Positions 6,901 through 14,189 of a stretch of 14,269 nt of DNA are shown piece after piece (the first letter of the stretch is position 1; every line of letters starts with the position of its first letter). The stretch is from positions 1-14,269 of the forward strand of contig CALASV010000097.1 of assembly GCA_937888895.1 (NCBI GenBank), read 5' to 3'. This DNA comes from an uncultured Clostridia bacterium (lineage in GTDB: Bacteria; Bacillota; Clostridia; Lachnospirales; Lachnospiraceae). The notes beneath the pieces were generated by a model. The model saw only the letters and a program-made list of their open reading frames with translations, searched no databases and was not told the origin of the DNA. The translations under genes and the position numbers were made by a program.

Positions 6901-9602
6901 TAGAGCCAACGGTAGAAACCGAAGGAAGTTATGAAGAACGATGTAGCATTTGTGATGAAGTATTATTTACAGGAACTATAGAAAAAATCGCATTACAATA
7001 TGAAAAAGAATTTACAATAGATAAAGAACCAACTTGTACAGAGAGTGGAAGTAAATCCAAACATTGTATCACAGAAGGGTATGAAGATTTCAAAATCGAA
7101 GTAACCGAAATTTTACCACTAGGACATGAAGCAGAAGAACAATGGAAAGTGACAGTAGAAGCCATTTGTACAAACAAAGGAGTAGAAGAAAAACATTGTT
7201 TGCGATGTAGAGAAGTCTTAGAAAGTAGAGAAATTTCAGCGTTAGGGCATGAACTGACCGAATGGAGTATAGTTACAGAACCTACTTGCATGACAGAAGG
7301 TGAAAAACAAAAGGAATGTATTCGGTGTGACTATAAAGAGGTAGAATTACTGTCAGCAACTAGACATGAAATGCAAGAAGTTGGACGTGTTGAAGCAAGT
7401 TGTACAGTAGATGGTGTTATAACCAAAGAGTGTTCTAAATGTAAAATAAAAGAAGATGTTATTATTGAAGCAAAAGGACACGGTGTAACTTATCAAGTCA
7501 TTACACTAGAACCAACACCAGAAAGCGAAGGCAGTTATGAAGAACGATGTAGTATTTGTGATGAAGTATTAGCTACAGGAACAATAGAAAAAATCGCATT
7601 AGAGTATGAGAAAGAATTTACAGTAGATAAAGAACCAACTTGTACTGAAAGTGGAAGTAAATCCAGACATTGTATAATCAAAGGATATGAAAACTTAAAA
7701 ATAGAAATAACGGAGATTTCGCCATTAGGACATGAAGTAGAAGAATGGAAGGTAACTGTAGAAGCTACTTGCACTACAAATGGAATAGAAGAAAAGCACT
7801 GTTTGCGATGTGGAGAAATGCTAGAAACTAGAGAAATTTCTGCATTGGGGCATGAGTATGCTATTCTTGTGAAAGAAAATGCTACTTGTACGGAAAATAG
7901 TTACATAACGAAAGAATGTAAACGATGTGGAGATAAGGTAACAGAAACAATAGAAGCGAAAGACCATGGCAATACTCATCAAGTAGTAGTAACTCCACCA
8001 ACATATGAAAGAGAAGGTGTTTATGAAGAAATTTGTAATGATTGTGGTATGGTATTGGGTACAGGAATTATTCCCAAACTGGAGTTAGTATATAGTGAAA
8101 ACTGGACCATAGATAAAGAACCGACTTGTACGGAAAGTGGAAGTAAGTCGAAACATTGTATGACAGAAGGCTATGAAGATTTCAAAATAGAAGTGACAGA
8201 ATTACCAGCATTAGGTCATGACATGGTAACAGAAGACTATGGAGAAATTACTTGTACTACAGATGGAGGAATATATGCGAAATGTACGAGATGTGATTAT
8301 GTAGAAGATAACAGAAGTAGTGCATTAGGTCATGATTGGAACGAGGGAACTTACACAGCTCCTACGTTAGAAAGTAATGGTTATATGACTTATACTTGTA
8401 AGAGATGTGGAGAAACAAACGTAGTTTGGGATAATCCAAGTACGATGTTGATACCAACGAAAAAACCAGAGCCAACGATTACAAGTATGCCAAAACCAAC
8501 AGTAACACTAACAATAACGGAACAACCAAAAGTTACAAGTACACCCAAACCAACAGTAACACCGACAATAGCAGAAAAGCCAAAGGTGACAGAAGTACCA
8601 AACATAACACAAGGAGTAACAGCAACGATTAGTCCCGTACCAAGTGGTGTAATAAAGCCAACAGTGACAATAACGCCAATCGTAAGTCCAAGCATTACTA
8701 TAATTCCAACAGAGGCAATAAAAGCAACAATTACACCAACTCCAAGTGAAGCAATAAAAGCAACAGTTACACCAACTCCAGGTGAAGTAATAAAAATAAC
8801 AGTTACTCCAATCCCAAGCGAAGCAGTAAAAGTAACCATTACACCGACTCCAAGCGAACCAATTAAAGTAAGTGTAACACCAATAGTAAGTGAAATAATA
8901 ACTCCAACTATAATTCCAAAACCAACTGGAGATAATAAAATAACTGTTACACCATATCCAAGAGAATCAATCACTCCAACAGTAACACCAAAAATAACAG
9001 TGGAAATTACTCCAACCGAATCACCACAACCAAGTGAACATGCTGAGGTGACAGAAGTTCCAACTCCAACAGAAAAATTAGAAGTAACAGTAACTCCAAA
9101 ACCAAAGAAAGAGATAACTCCAACGATAATAGAAACAGAAAAATGGATAACACAACAAGATAATGTAAGATGGGTAAATTTCTTATGGATTATTATTTTA
9201 GTATGTCTTATTTGTATATTATATTTTCTACTATTATTTTTCTGTAACAGAAAACAATTTCATGGTATTTTTGAAGATACTTTAATATCAGGAACAAAAG
9301 AAAAGGGCAAGAAGAATGAGAAAACAAAAGAAACTTGGTTTGTTCCTGAATTAGTGGAGAAAGTAAATCGTGGAGAAATTATAATAGAAACATACATAAA
9401 AACATTAAAGCATTGTGGTGTCAGTACAATATTCCCAAGAGATACGAAGATGAAGATTGTTATCAATGAAGAAGTTGTAATATTAGATGCTAATGAGAAA
9501 AAACTATTTGAGATTCTTCAAAAAGCAAAATGGAATGTAAATGTAACAATTATTTCTGATAAAAAAGAGATATGTATTAATTTAGTGTATTATAAAAGAT
9601 AA
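3981..9602 (+). CDS. Giant membrane-anchored surface protein with Cys/His repeats
   Basis: 1873 residues; GGAGGAG (3968-3974) supports the start. Residues 1-~35 are a signal peptide (basic KKNQKR, then WATLLLALFFCMYYLV). Residues ~57-550 hold two copies of a ~300-residue beta-rich module (YKITNE... and YMITNE...) with 'F-x-M-P'-type motifs near 131, 232 (FVVP), 428 and 541, as in InlB-B/'bacterial repeat' surface domains. Residues 773-~1483 are 18 tandem ~38-40-aa repeats of form H-x(10-14)-C-T-x2-G-x(5-6)-C-x2-C...LGH, the 'TCTE.G' repeat common in clostridial surface proteins. Residues ~1487-1720 are a Pro/Thr-rich stalk, 1731-1754 one membrane helix (WVNFLWIIILVCLIC...), and 1755-1873 a cytoplasmic domain I do not recognise. 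There is no LPXTG motif. The Cys3-His pattern could bind metal or form disulphides, and ligand binding or adhesion is likely, but both are inference. It is probably monocistronic, ended by the terminator at 9709-9757. Confidence 0.85.
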   Translation: MRYNLKKNQKRWATLLLALFFCMYYLVTPLTASVVPEAIVYGNTTVATGSALGVSGNYKITNEYSNYLLVNGSSEQEVIVKTGEEVTITVLPIELFTEGGYHKESVEALCNYEVLQEDGSEVLVALDGTFVMPKGNLSIEVTMITLYQVHITASPVAETSVRLVRNGYTLLDSLQTEWSSASGGGSVDLYAAEGDRLTFGVVSTDDEWNQYYKTYVGGGGTSYEDYNHGDTFVVPASKCVFNTVSGYRVTAYEYTTNEAPVVERGEIIVQGSANYVAGERGTIQCSDKIENYKDFTLVANAEVGYQLGELSVFYHNGSEYVPTTYTYNESIGIVKVSVNAPIVVYYTFQEVPKQTYMITNETLLDDGSAWVVVNGSKEEHQTIEEGSVVNVAIEQTKRGSLEVTALCSYIVVDEVRTVLYRGTEDGTFIMPSGDVFIQAETEILYPITARRSNDTDYTVTVERTGYSTIEDFANELIVQTSDRERSQYLYVKEGDKVTVSSGVDSPDDTSRTRWTITGVRYPNIPLYMQSISYLFQTKYFFMPADSVTISAGQKTFPGYNLFINTDNCEEYETNPIYGYSPKYIQKIEEWTWHRDGDSSLPQFVGLEAEEGYAIVAVMYGDATTQGEWDEEGVGTLLNFGADSTTEEVAIETVIEKDILFITYCRELPYQVLVDNRETEKGIITATNEENLVTLTIKAEDGFRLQGYDVYEGYAIEDIITDNLLATGMTEVNFDISDFDTEEQFDEFDEVIVEKNIVKGIILVPTFEVDPNYHVHDWVAKKIEPTCTEVGLSWEECSCGVKQEEAELSELGHDFIETDRTEATCTENGVIEKTCSRCNKVEQEIVQANGHVWEEKEVVASCEVEGKTYEECSNCHTIQNEVTVPPLSHQMSEWKIEVKASCVTDGLQSQECIRCGKRVEETISATGHEMQEVGRTEASCTVDGVITKECSKCEVKEDIIIEATGHGATYQVIILEPTVETEGSYEERCSICDEVLFTGTIEKIALQYEKEFTIDKEPTCTESGSKSKHCITEGYEDFKIEVTEILPLGHEAEEQWKVTVEAICTNKGVEEKHCLRCREVLESREISALGHELTEWSIVTEPTCMTEGEKQKECIRCDYKEVELLSATRHEMQEVGRVEASCTVDGVITKECSKCKIKEDVIIEAKGHGVTYQVITLEPTPESEGSYEERCSICDEVLATGTIEKIALEYEKEFTVDKEPTCTESGSKSRHCIIKGYENLKIEITEISPLGHEVEEWKVTVEATCTTNGIEEKHCLRCGEMLETREISALGHEYAILVKENATCTENSYITKECKRCGDKVTETIEAKDHGNTHQVVVTPPTYEREGVYEEICNDCGMVLGTGIIPKLELVYSENWTIDKEPTCTESGSKSKHCMTEGYEDFKIEVTELPALGHDMVTEDYGEITCTTDGGIYAKCTRCDYVEDNRSSALGHDWNEGTYTAPTLESNGYMTYTCKRCGETNVVWDNPSTMLIPTKKPEPTITSMPKPTVTLTITEQPKVTSTPKPTVTPTIAEKPKVTEVPNITQGVTATISPVPSGVIKPTVTITPIVSPSITIIPTEAIKATITPTPSEAIKATVTPTPGEVIKITVTPIPSEAVKVTITPTPSEPIKVSVTPIVSEIITPTIIPKPTGDNKITVTPYPRESITPTVTPKITVEITPTESPQPSEHAEVTEVPTPTEKLEVTVTPKPKKEITPTIIETEKWITQQDNVRWVNFLWIIILVCLICILYFLLLFFCNRKQFHGIFEDTLISGTKEKGKKNEKTKETWFVPELVEKVNRGEIIIETYIKTLKHCGVSTIFPRDTKMKIVINEEVVILDANEKKLFEILQKAKWNVNVTIISDKKEICINLVYYKR
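6297..8434 (+). repeat. 18 tandem Cys/His repeats in the surface protein, with higher-order duplication
   Basis: Each unit starts with His (usually after G) and carries TC(T), then a C-x2-C. Four unit types recur in order. Type A: HEMQEVGR..ASCTVDG. Type B: HG.TYQV....EPT.E.EGSYEERCSICDE, lacking the first Cys. Type C: EKEFT.DKEPTCTESGSKSKHC, lacking the second Cys of C-x2-C. Type D: EEKHCLRC. The A-B-C-D block begins at residues 927, 1129 and 1291 (nt 6759, 7365, 7851); the first and second blocks are 606 nt apart and nearly identical in DNA over long stretches. The complementary Cys losses in types B and C suggest that Cys pair between neighbouring units (inference). Confidence 0.85.
8440..9150 (+). 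repeat. Pro/Thr-rich stalk with 12-residue repeats
   Basis: Encodes a low-complexity Pro/Thr/Lys/Val segment (residues ~1487-1720). Between nt ~8691 and 8893 it resolves into about five 12-residue units of the type ITPTPSEAIKAT / VTPTPGEVIKIT / VTPIPSEAVKVT. This is typical of a cell-wall-spanning, possibly glycosylated stalk. A long antisense open frame here is only a shadow of this repetitive sequence. Confidence 0.8.
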
Positions 9603-9708
9603 GAAATTTAAATTGTGTTAATATGTAGGAAAGATATATTTTTATAAAAATTTCTAAATGACTAGTTTTAGAATGTAAAATAGATAGTATTTTCAAGTTT
9701 AATTGATT

Positions 9709-9757
9709 AAAATACAGTAGTCACTAGGTATTGTCCTTGTGATTGCTGTATTTTTTT
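9709..9757 (+). terminator. Rho-independent terminator after the surface-protein gene
   Basis: AAAATACAGTAGTCACTAGG (9709-9728) pairs with CCTTGTGATTGCTGTATTTT (9735-9754): one mismatch and two G-U pairs in 20 bp, a 6-nt loop and a T-run (9751-9757). It lies about 106 nt past the stop codon. Confidence 0.9.
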
Positions 9758-9944
9758 ATAAAAATTAAGAGAGTCTTTATTAAGCAAGTGTAAAGTAAAA
9801 TAGTAATTTAATTAATATGAATATTTGTTGGTAGAAACTTTATTTTTGAATAAATTTAAATAAAGTTTTATGAAAAGATGTTATTGTTTTGAGATTAAAT
9901 TGATAAGTTAGAACTTAAAATGATTGATATATATTTTTTTAGAG

Positions 9945-9973
9945 TTGATAATAGAACTTATAAACGATATAAT
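9945..9973 (+). promoter_or_regulatory. Near-consensus sigma-A promoter of the R-M operon
   Basis: TTGATA (9945-9950), exactly 17 bp, then TATAAT (9968-9973), 34 bp ahead of the ATG at 10007. The -10 box is embedded in a 12-bp perfect palindrome ATATAATTATAT (9967-9978), which might be an operator but may simply reflect AT-richness. The ribosome binding site AAAGGAAGG (9992-10000) follows. Confidence 0.75.
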
Positions 9974-10006
9974 TATATGGTATAACAACAGAAAGGAAGG
10001 ATCTAA

Positions 10007-10945
10007 ATGAATAAAGTCGATATGATAGAGCAGACTATCTTTGAAACAAAAAAAGATTTGATGAAGATAATTCTTTCTGATAAAACAACGGGATTATTTA
10101 TTAGATGGACAACAAATATATATAGTGAAAATGGTCCAGAGTATGTTGCTAGTCAAGAAATTAAACCAGAGTTAATTACAGGGAAAAATATAAATTTAAT
10201 ACAACCAAGAGTTGCGAAAAGACAAGAGGAACAAGTTAAACGTACAAGGGAAAAAGCAGAAGTATTTACTCCGGCGTGGTTATGCAATAGACAAAATAAT
10301 TTAATAGATGAAGAATGGTTTGGAAAAAGAGATGTTTTTAATTATGCCATAGATGGTGGTTGGATAACCAATACTAATTCTATAGGTTTTCCAAAAGGTA
10401 AGAATTGGAAACAATATGTAGATGCACGTAGATTAGAAATTAGTTGTGGAGAAGCACCTTATTTAGTTAGTAGATATGATATGGTGTCTGGAAATTATAT
10501 ACCAATAGGAGAAAGAATAGGACTTTTAGATAGAAAACTTCGTATAGTTAATGAAAATACAAATGATGAAGAAGAATGGTTTACATGGACAAAACGAGCA
10601 TTTCAGAGTATTTATGGTTATGATTATCAAGGAGATAATGTTTTTCTTGCACGAGAAAATTTACTTTATACTTTTATTGAAAATATAGTAGAAAAATTTG
10701 AATGTAAACCTACATTGATACAATTAAAGCAAATTGTTAATATTATTGTATGGAATATTTGGCAAATGGATGGGTTGACAATGACGGCACCATATAGCGA
10801 AGCAGAACCATTATATGAACAAATGACAATATTTGATTATTTAGGAGAATGTAAAAAAGAGAGAAGTACTATTCCTTGTAGAATATATGATTGGCGAGCT
10901 AATTGTAGTTTAGAATTTCGTTCGATGGTGAATGGAGAAAAATAA
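10007..10945 (+). CDS. Restriction-modification 'subunit M'-like protein
   Basis: 312 residues, cytosolic, first gene of a two-gene operon. Recognisable blocks are KAEVFTPAWLCNRQNNLIDEEWFG (residues ~83-106), EISCGEAPYLVSRYD (~144-158), RIGLLDRKLRIV (~170-181), YGYDYQGDNVFLAREN (~204-219) and WNIWQMDGL (249-257). I know this set from a small protein annotated in gut clostridia and Bacteroidetes as 'restriction endonuclease subunit M', encoded just before a large helicase-methyltransferase. SCGEAPYL sits where an adenine methyltransferase has its SAM-binding motif I, and AEVFTP resembles motif X, but no NPPY/DPPY catalytic motif is present. The protein therefore probably does not methylate alone. 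A partner, specificity or MTase-completing role for the downstream protein is inferred from their 1-nt spacing. AAAGGAAGG at 9992-10000 supports the start. Confidence 0.7.
   Translation: MNKVDMIEQTIFETKKDLMKIILSDKTTGLFIRWTTNIYSENGPEYVASQEIKPELITGKNINLIQPRVAKRQEEQVKRTREKAEVFTPAWLCNRQNNLIDEEWFGKRDVFNYAIDGGWITNTNSIGFPKGKNWKQYVDARRLEISCGEAPYLVSRYDMVSGNYIPIGERIGLLDRKLRIVNENTNDEEEWFTWTKRAFQSIYGYDYQGDNVFLARENLLYTFIENIVEKFECKPTLIQLKQIVNIIVWNIWQMDGLTMTAPYSEAEPLYEQMTIFDYLGECKKERSTIPCRIYDWRANCSLEFRSMVNGEK
10934..10938 (+). promoter_or_regulatory. Ribosome binding site that decides the R-M enzyme start
   Basis: GGAGA lies 8 nt before ATG 10947. An in-frame ATG at 10932 overlaps the previous gene but has no Shine-Dalgarno sequence upstream, so 10947 is preferred. 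The stop codon of the preceding gene (10943-10945) is 1 nt away, which suggests translational coupling. Confidence 0.7.
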
Positions 10946-10946
10946 T

Positions 10947-13900
10947 ATGGAAATAACATTTAAAAACGCGTTTGAATATAAAGTGATTTATGTATTTACA
11001 ATTGAAGATGAGGTACACAAAGGCTTGGTGAAAATAGGTGATGCTACGTTACATACAAATTTACCAATAGACCAATTAACACCTGGAAGTAAAGTTTTAA
11101 ATCAAGCAGCATTGAAGCGAATAAAAGCATACACTAATACTGCTGGAGTAACTCCACAATTACTTTATTCAGAAATTGCTATAAGAACAATACAAGGAAA
11201 AGATGGAACACCACAATTTCAAGCTTTTCGGGATTATCAAGTACATAATGTGTTAAGAAATTCTGGAATTAAAAATGTACAGCCAGGAGCATCTTCAGGC
11301 AAAGAATGGTTTCCTATAGGAATTGAGACTGCTAAAGCTGCAATTAATGCAGTAAAACTTAATTTTTCTAATCTTAGTAATTCTGGTATTGTGAAATATA
11401 CTCCTGTTATTTTCAGACCTGAGCAAATAGAATGTATTGAAAGAGTTGTGAGACATTTCAAGACTGCTGATAAATTTTTGATTAATGCAAAAATGAGGTA
11501 TGGAAAAACTTTTGTATCTTTGGAGATTGTAAAGAGATGTAAATTCAAAAAAACAATAATTCTTACACATAGACCAGTTGTTGATATTGGTTGGTATGAA
11601 GATTTTAAGAAGATTTTTAATGAGATAGACGATTATATATATGGTTCAAAAGCAACAGGATATACATTAGACCAGTTGTTAACAACAGGAAAGCAATTTA
11701 TTTATTTTGCATCAGTGCAGGACTTACGAGGATCAACTCAGGTTGGAGGAAAACATGATAAAAATGATATGGTGTTTGAAACTAAATGGGATTGTGTAAT
11801 AGTGGATGAAGCTCTTGAAGGAACTACAACAGCTTTAGGAGAAGATACTGTAAAAGCAGTTGTGAAAGAAGAACATGGAACAAAATTTCTTGCTCTTTCA
11901 GGAACACCATTCAATATTTTAGATGGATATGAAAGTAATTCCATATATACTTGGGATTATATTATGGAACAGGAGTGTAAATCAGAATGGGATAAAGTTC
12001 ATTTTGGCGATTATAATCCATATGATGAATTACCAGAACTTCGTATTTATACATATTCGTTAGGAGATATTTTGAAGAACAGTAATTATATTACGCTTGA
12101 AGATAAGGCATTTAATTTTCATGAATTTTTTAGAACCTTTACTGGAAATTTTAGTATTGATCATTGTAATATGCCGATAGATGCACAAGTAGGTGATTTT
12201 GTACATGAATCAGATGTAATGTCTTTTTTAAATTTGCTGACAAAAACGGATGATAATAGTTTATATCCTTATTCAAATGATGAATATAGGAATCTTTTTA
12301 AACATTCATTATGGATACTTCCAGGAATCAAAGAAGCGAAAGCTTTAAAAAAATTAATGATGAAACATTCAGTATTCGGAAATGGTTTGTTTGATATTGT
12401 AAATGTGGCGGGTACAGGTGATGAGGAAGAACGTTCTGAAGATGCTTTAACAAAAGTTCGTAAAGCAATTGAAGATGCAAAGAAAAATGATATGTATACA
12501 ATTACACTTTCATGTGGAAAACTTACAACGGGTGTTACAGTAAAAGAATGGACAGCAGTATTTATGCTTGCAGGTTCGTATTCGACATCAGCAGCAAATT
12601 ATTTACAGACGATTTTTAGAGTACAATCTCCATGTAATGATGGAGGAAAAATAAAAGAAACTTCATATGTATTTGATTTTGCTCCAGATCGAACATTAAA
12701 GATGATATCAAATGCTGTTTCAATTTCTACTAAAGCTGGAAGAACTAAAATTGAAGATAAAAATATTATGGGGAAATTTCTTAACTATTGTCCTGTAATT
12801 GCGATATCTGGTTCAGAAATGAAAGAATATAGTGCGAATAAACTTCTTCAACAATTAAAACGAGCATATGCTGATAAAGTTGTATATAATGGTTTTGATG
12901 ATGTAGCTTTGTATAATAATGAATTACTAAAATTACAAGATGTAGATATTGAAAAGTTTAATAAGTTAAAAGGTATAATTGGTAAATCTAATGCTACGTC
13001 TAAAATAAAAGATATAACTATAAATCAGCAAGGTTTAACAGATGAGGAATATGAAGAAGTTGAGAAATTAGGGAAAAAGAAAAAGAAAGAACTTACTTTG
13101 GAAGAGAAGAAACGATTGGAAGAACTTAAAGCAATTAAAAAATTGCGAAATGATGCTATTTCTATTTTAAGGGGTATTTCTATTCGCATACCATTATTGA
13201 TTTATGGAGCAGATATACCATATGATGAAGAAATAACACTTGATTGTTTTATAGATATGGTAGATGATTCATCATGGGAAGAATTTATGCCAAAGGGTAT
13301 TACAAAAAATATTTTTCGTGAATTTCAGAAATATTACGATGAAGAAGTATTTATTGCAGCGGGGAAAAAAATAAGAAATATAGTAAAAGAAGCTGATACA
13401 CTTGACCCAACAGAACGTGTTCAAAAAATTTCTTCTTTGTTTAATTATTTTAAAAATCCAGATAAGGAAACTGTACTTACTCCTTGGCGTGCAGTAAATG
13501 CACATTTATCAGAATGTATTGGAGGTTGGGATTTTTTTGGAGAAAGTCATCAAAATGAAGATATTTTAGAAGAACCTCGTTTTGTTGAACAGGATAAAGT
13601 AACAAATATAATATTTGAGAATGAAGATGTTCAAGTTTTAGAATTGAACTCTAAAACAGGTTTATATCCATTGTATATGACATATAGTGTATATCGCAGA
13701 AGATTAAAAAGTTTGAAAAAATTGGATTTATCTATAGAAGATAAACAGAAAATATGGGTAGAAACTATTCAAAAAAATATTTTTATAGTTTGTAATACGC
13801 CGATGGCAAAAGCAATTACTCAAAGAACTTTGACGGGATTTACAGGAGTAAAAATTAATGCTCATTATTTTGATGATTTGATTAATACCATGAAAAATAA

Positions 13901-14189
13901 ACCTCTTCAATTTATAGAGAAAGTGCAAAAGCAATCATACTGGAAAAAGGGGAATGGAAAAATGACGTTTGATGCAATTGTAGGAAATCCACCATATCAG
14001 TTACAATATAGTGATGGTTCAGGTTGTGCAACACCACTTTATAATCATTTTGTTGATGTGTCAAAACGGATAGATGTGAAATATATTTCTATGATTATGC
14101 CTGCCAAATGGTATTCCGGTGGTAAAGGCCTAGATTTATTTAGAGCAGATATGCTCAATGACAATCACATTTGCAAGTCCCAGTGTTAA
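10947..14189 (+). CDS. GIY-YIG / SF2 helicase / N6-adenine methyltransferase restriction enzyme, C-terminally truncated
   Basis: 1080 residues from the preferred start. Residues ~8-120: GIY-YIG/T5orf172-like nuclease (YKVIYVFTIEDEVHKGLVKIGD, later FRDYQVHNVLRNSG and GKEWFPIG; Asp appears where a catalytic Glu is usual). Residues ~155-600: superfamily 2 helicase with motif I NAKMRYGKT (180-188), motif II DEA (287-289), motif III SGTP (318-321) and motif VI QTIFRVQSP (Q554, R558). A Lys/Glu-rich helix lies near ~705-735. Then an adenine methyltransferase: LTPWRAVNAH, SAM-binding-like VLELNSKTGLYPLY (~898-911), catalytic NPPY (1014-1017), MIMPAKWYSGGKGLDLFR. The chain stops about 63 residues after NPPY, losing the rest of the methyltransferase and any target-recognition domain. 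The layout parallels single-chain Type I-like (ISP) enzymes with GIY-YIG in place of an Mrr nuclease. As read, methylation and specificity are probably lost. Confidence 0.85.
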   Translation: MEITFKNAFEYKVIYVFTIEDEVHKGLVKIGDATLHTNLPIDQLTPGSKVLNQAALKRIKAYTNTAGVTPQLLYSEIAIRTIQGKDGTPQFQAFRDYQVHNVLRNSGIKNVQPGASSGKEWFPIGIETAKAAINAVKLNFSNLSNSGIVKYTPVIFRPEQIECIERVVRHFKTADKFLINAKMRYGKTFVSLEIVKRCKFKKTIILTHRPVVDIGWYEDFKKIFNEIDDYIYGSKATGYTLDQLLTTGKQFIYFASVQDLRGSTQVGGKHDKNDMVFETKWDCVIVDEALEGTTTALGEDTVKAVVKEEHGTKFLALSGTPFNILDGYESNSIYTWDYIMEQECKSEWDKVHFGDYNPYDELPELRIYTYSLGDILKNSNYITLEDKAFNFHEFFRTFTGNFSIDHCNMPIDAQVGDFVHESDVMSFLNLLTKTDDNSLYPYSNDEYRNLFKHSLWILPGIKEAKALKKLMMKHSVFGNGLFDIVNVAGTGDEEERSEDALTKVRKAIEDAKKNDMYTITLSCGKLTTGVTVKEWTAVFMLAGSYSTSAANYLQTIFRVQSPCNDGGKIKETSYVFDFAPDRTLKMISNAVSISTKAGRTKIEDKNIMGKFLNYCPVIAISGSEMKEYSANKLLQQLKRAYADKVVYNGFDDVALYNNELLKLQDVDIEKFNKLKGIIGKSNATSKIKDITINQQGLTDEEYEEVEKLGKKKKKELTLEEKKRLEELKAIKKLRNDAISILRGISIRIPLLIYGADIPYDEEITLDCFIDMVDDSSWEEFMPKGITKNIFREFQKYYDEEVFIAAGKKIRNIVKEADTLDPTERVQKISSLFNYFKNPDKETVLTPWRAVNAHLSECIGGWDFFGESHQNEDILEEPRFVEQDKVTNIIFENEDVQVLELNSKTGLYPLYMTYSVYRRRLKSLKKLDLSIEDKQKIWVETIQKNIFIVCNTPMAKAITQRTLTGFTGVKINAHYFDDLINTMKNKPLQFIEKVQKQSYWKKGNGKMTFDAIVGNPPYQLQYSDGSGCATPLYNHFVDVSKRIDVKYISMIMPAKWYSGGKGLDLFRADMLNDNHICKSQC

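Larger units (their letters stand above)
9603..10006 (+). other. Intergenic region between surface protein and R-M operon
   Basis: No gene is seen in this AT-rich 404-bp stretch. It contains the terminator at 9709-9757, then about 185 bp without recognised features, and the R-M promoter at 9945-9973. Confidence 0.7.

Noticed and set aside
8390..8974. 194-codon antisense open frame
   Set aside because: It is the mirror of the Pro/Thr-rich repeat segment on the + strand; its Val/Gly/Ile-rich product is a by-product of repetitive codons and it has no start context.
9090..9602. Sortase (LPXTG-type) anchor at the surface protein C-terminus
   Set aside because: No LPXTG-like motif precedes the membrane segment, and about 119 residues follow it, far more than the short basic tail of sortase substrates.
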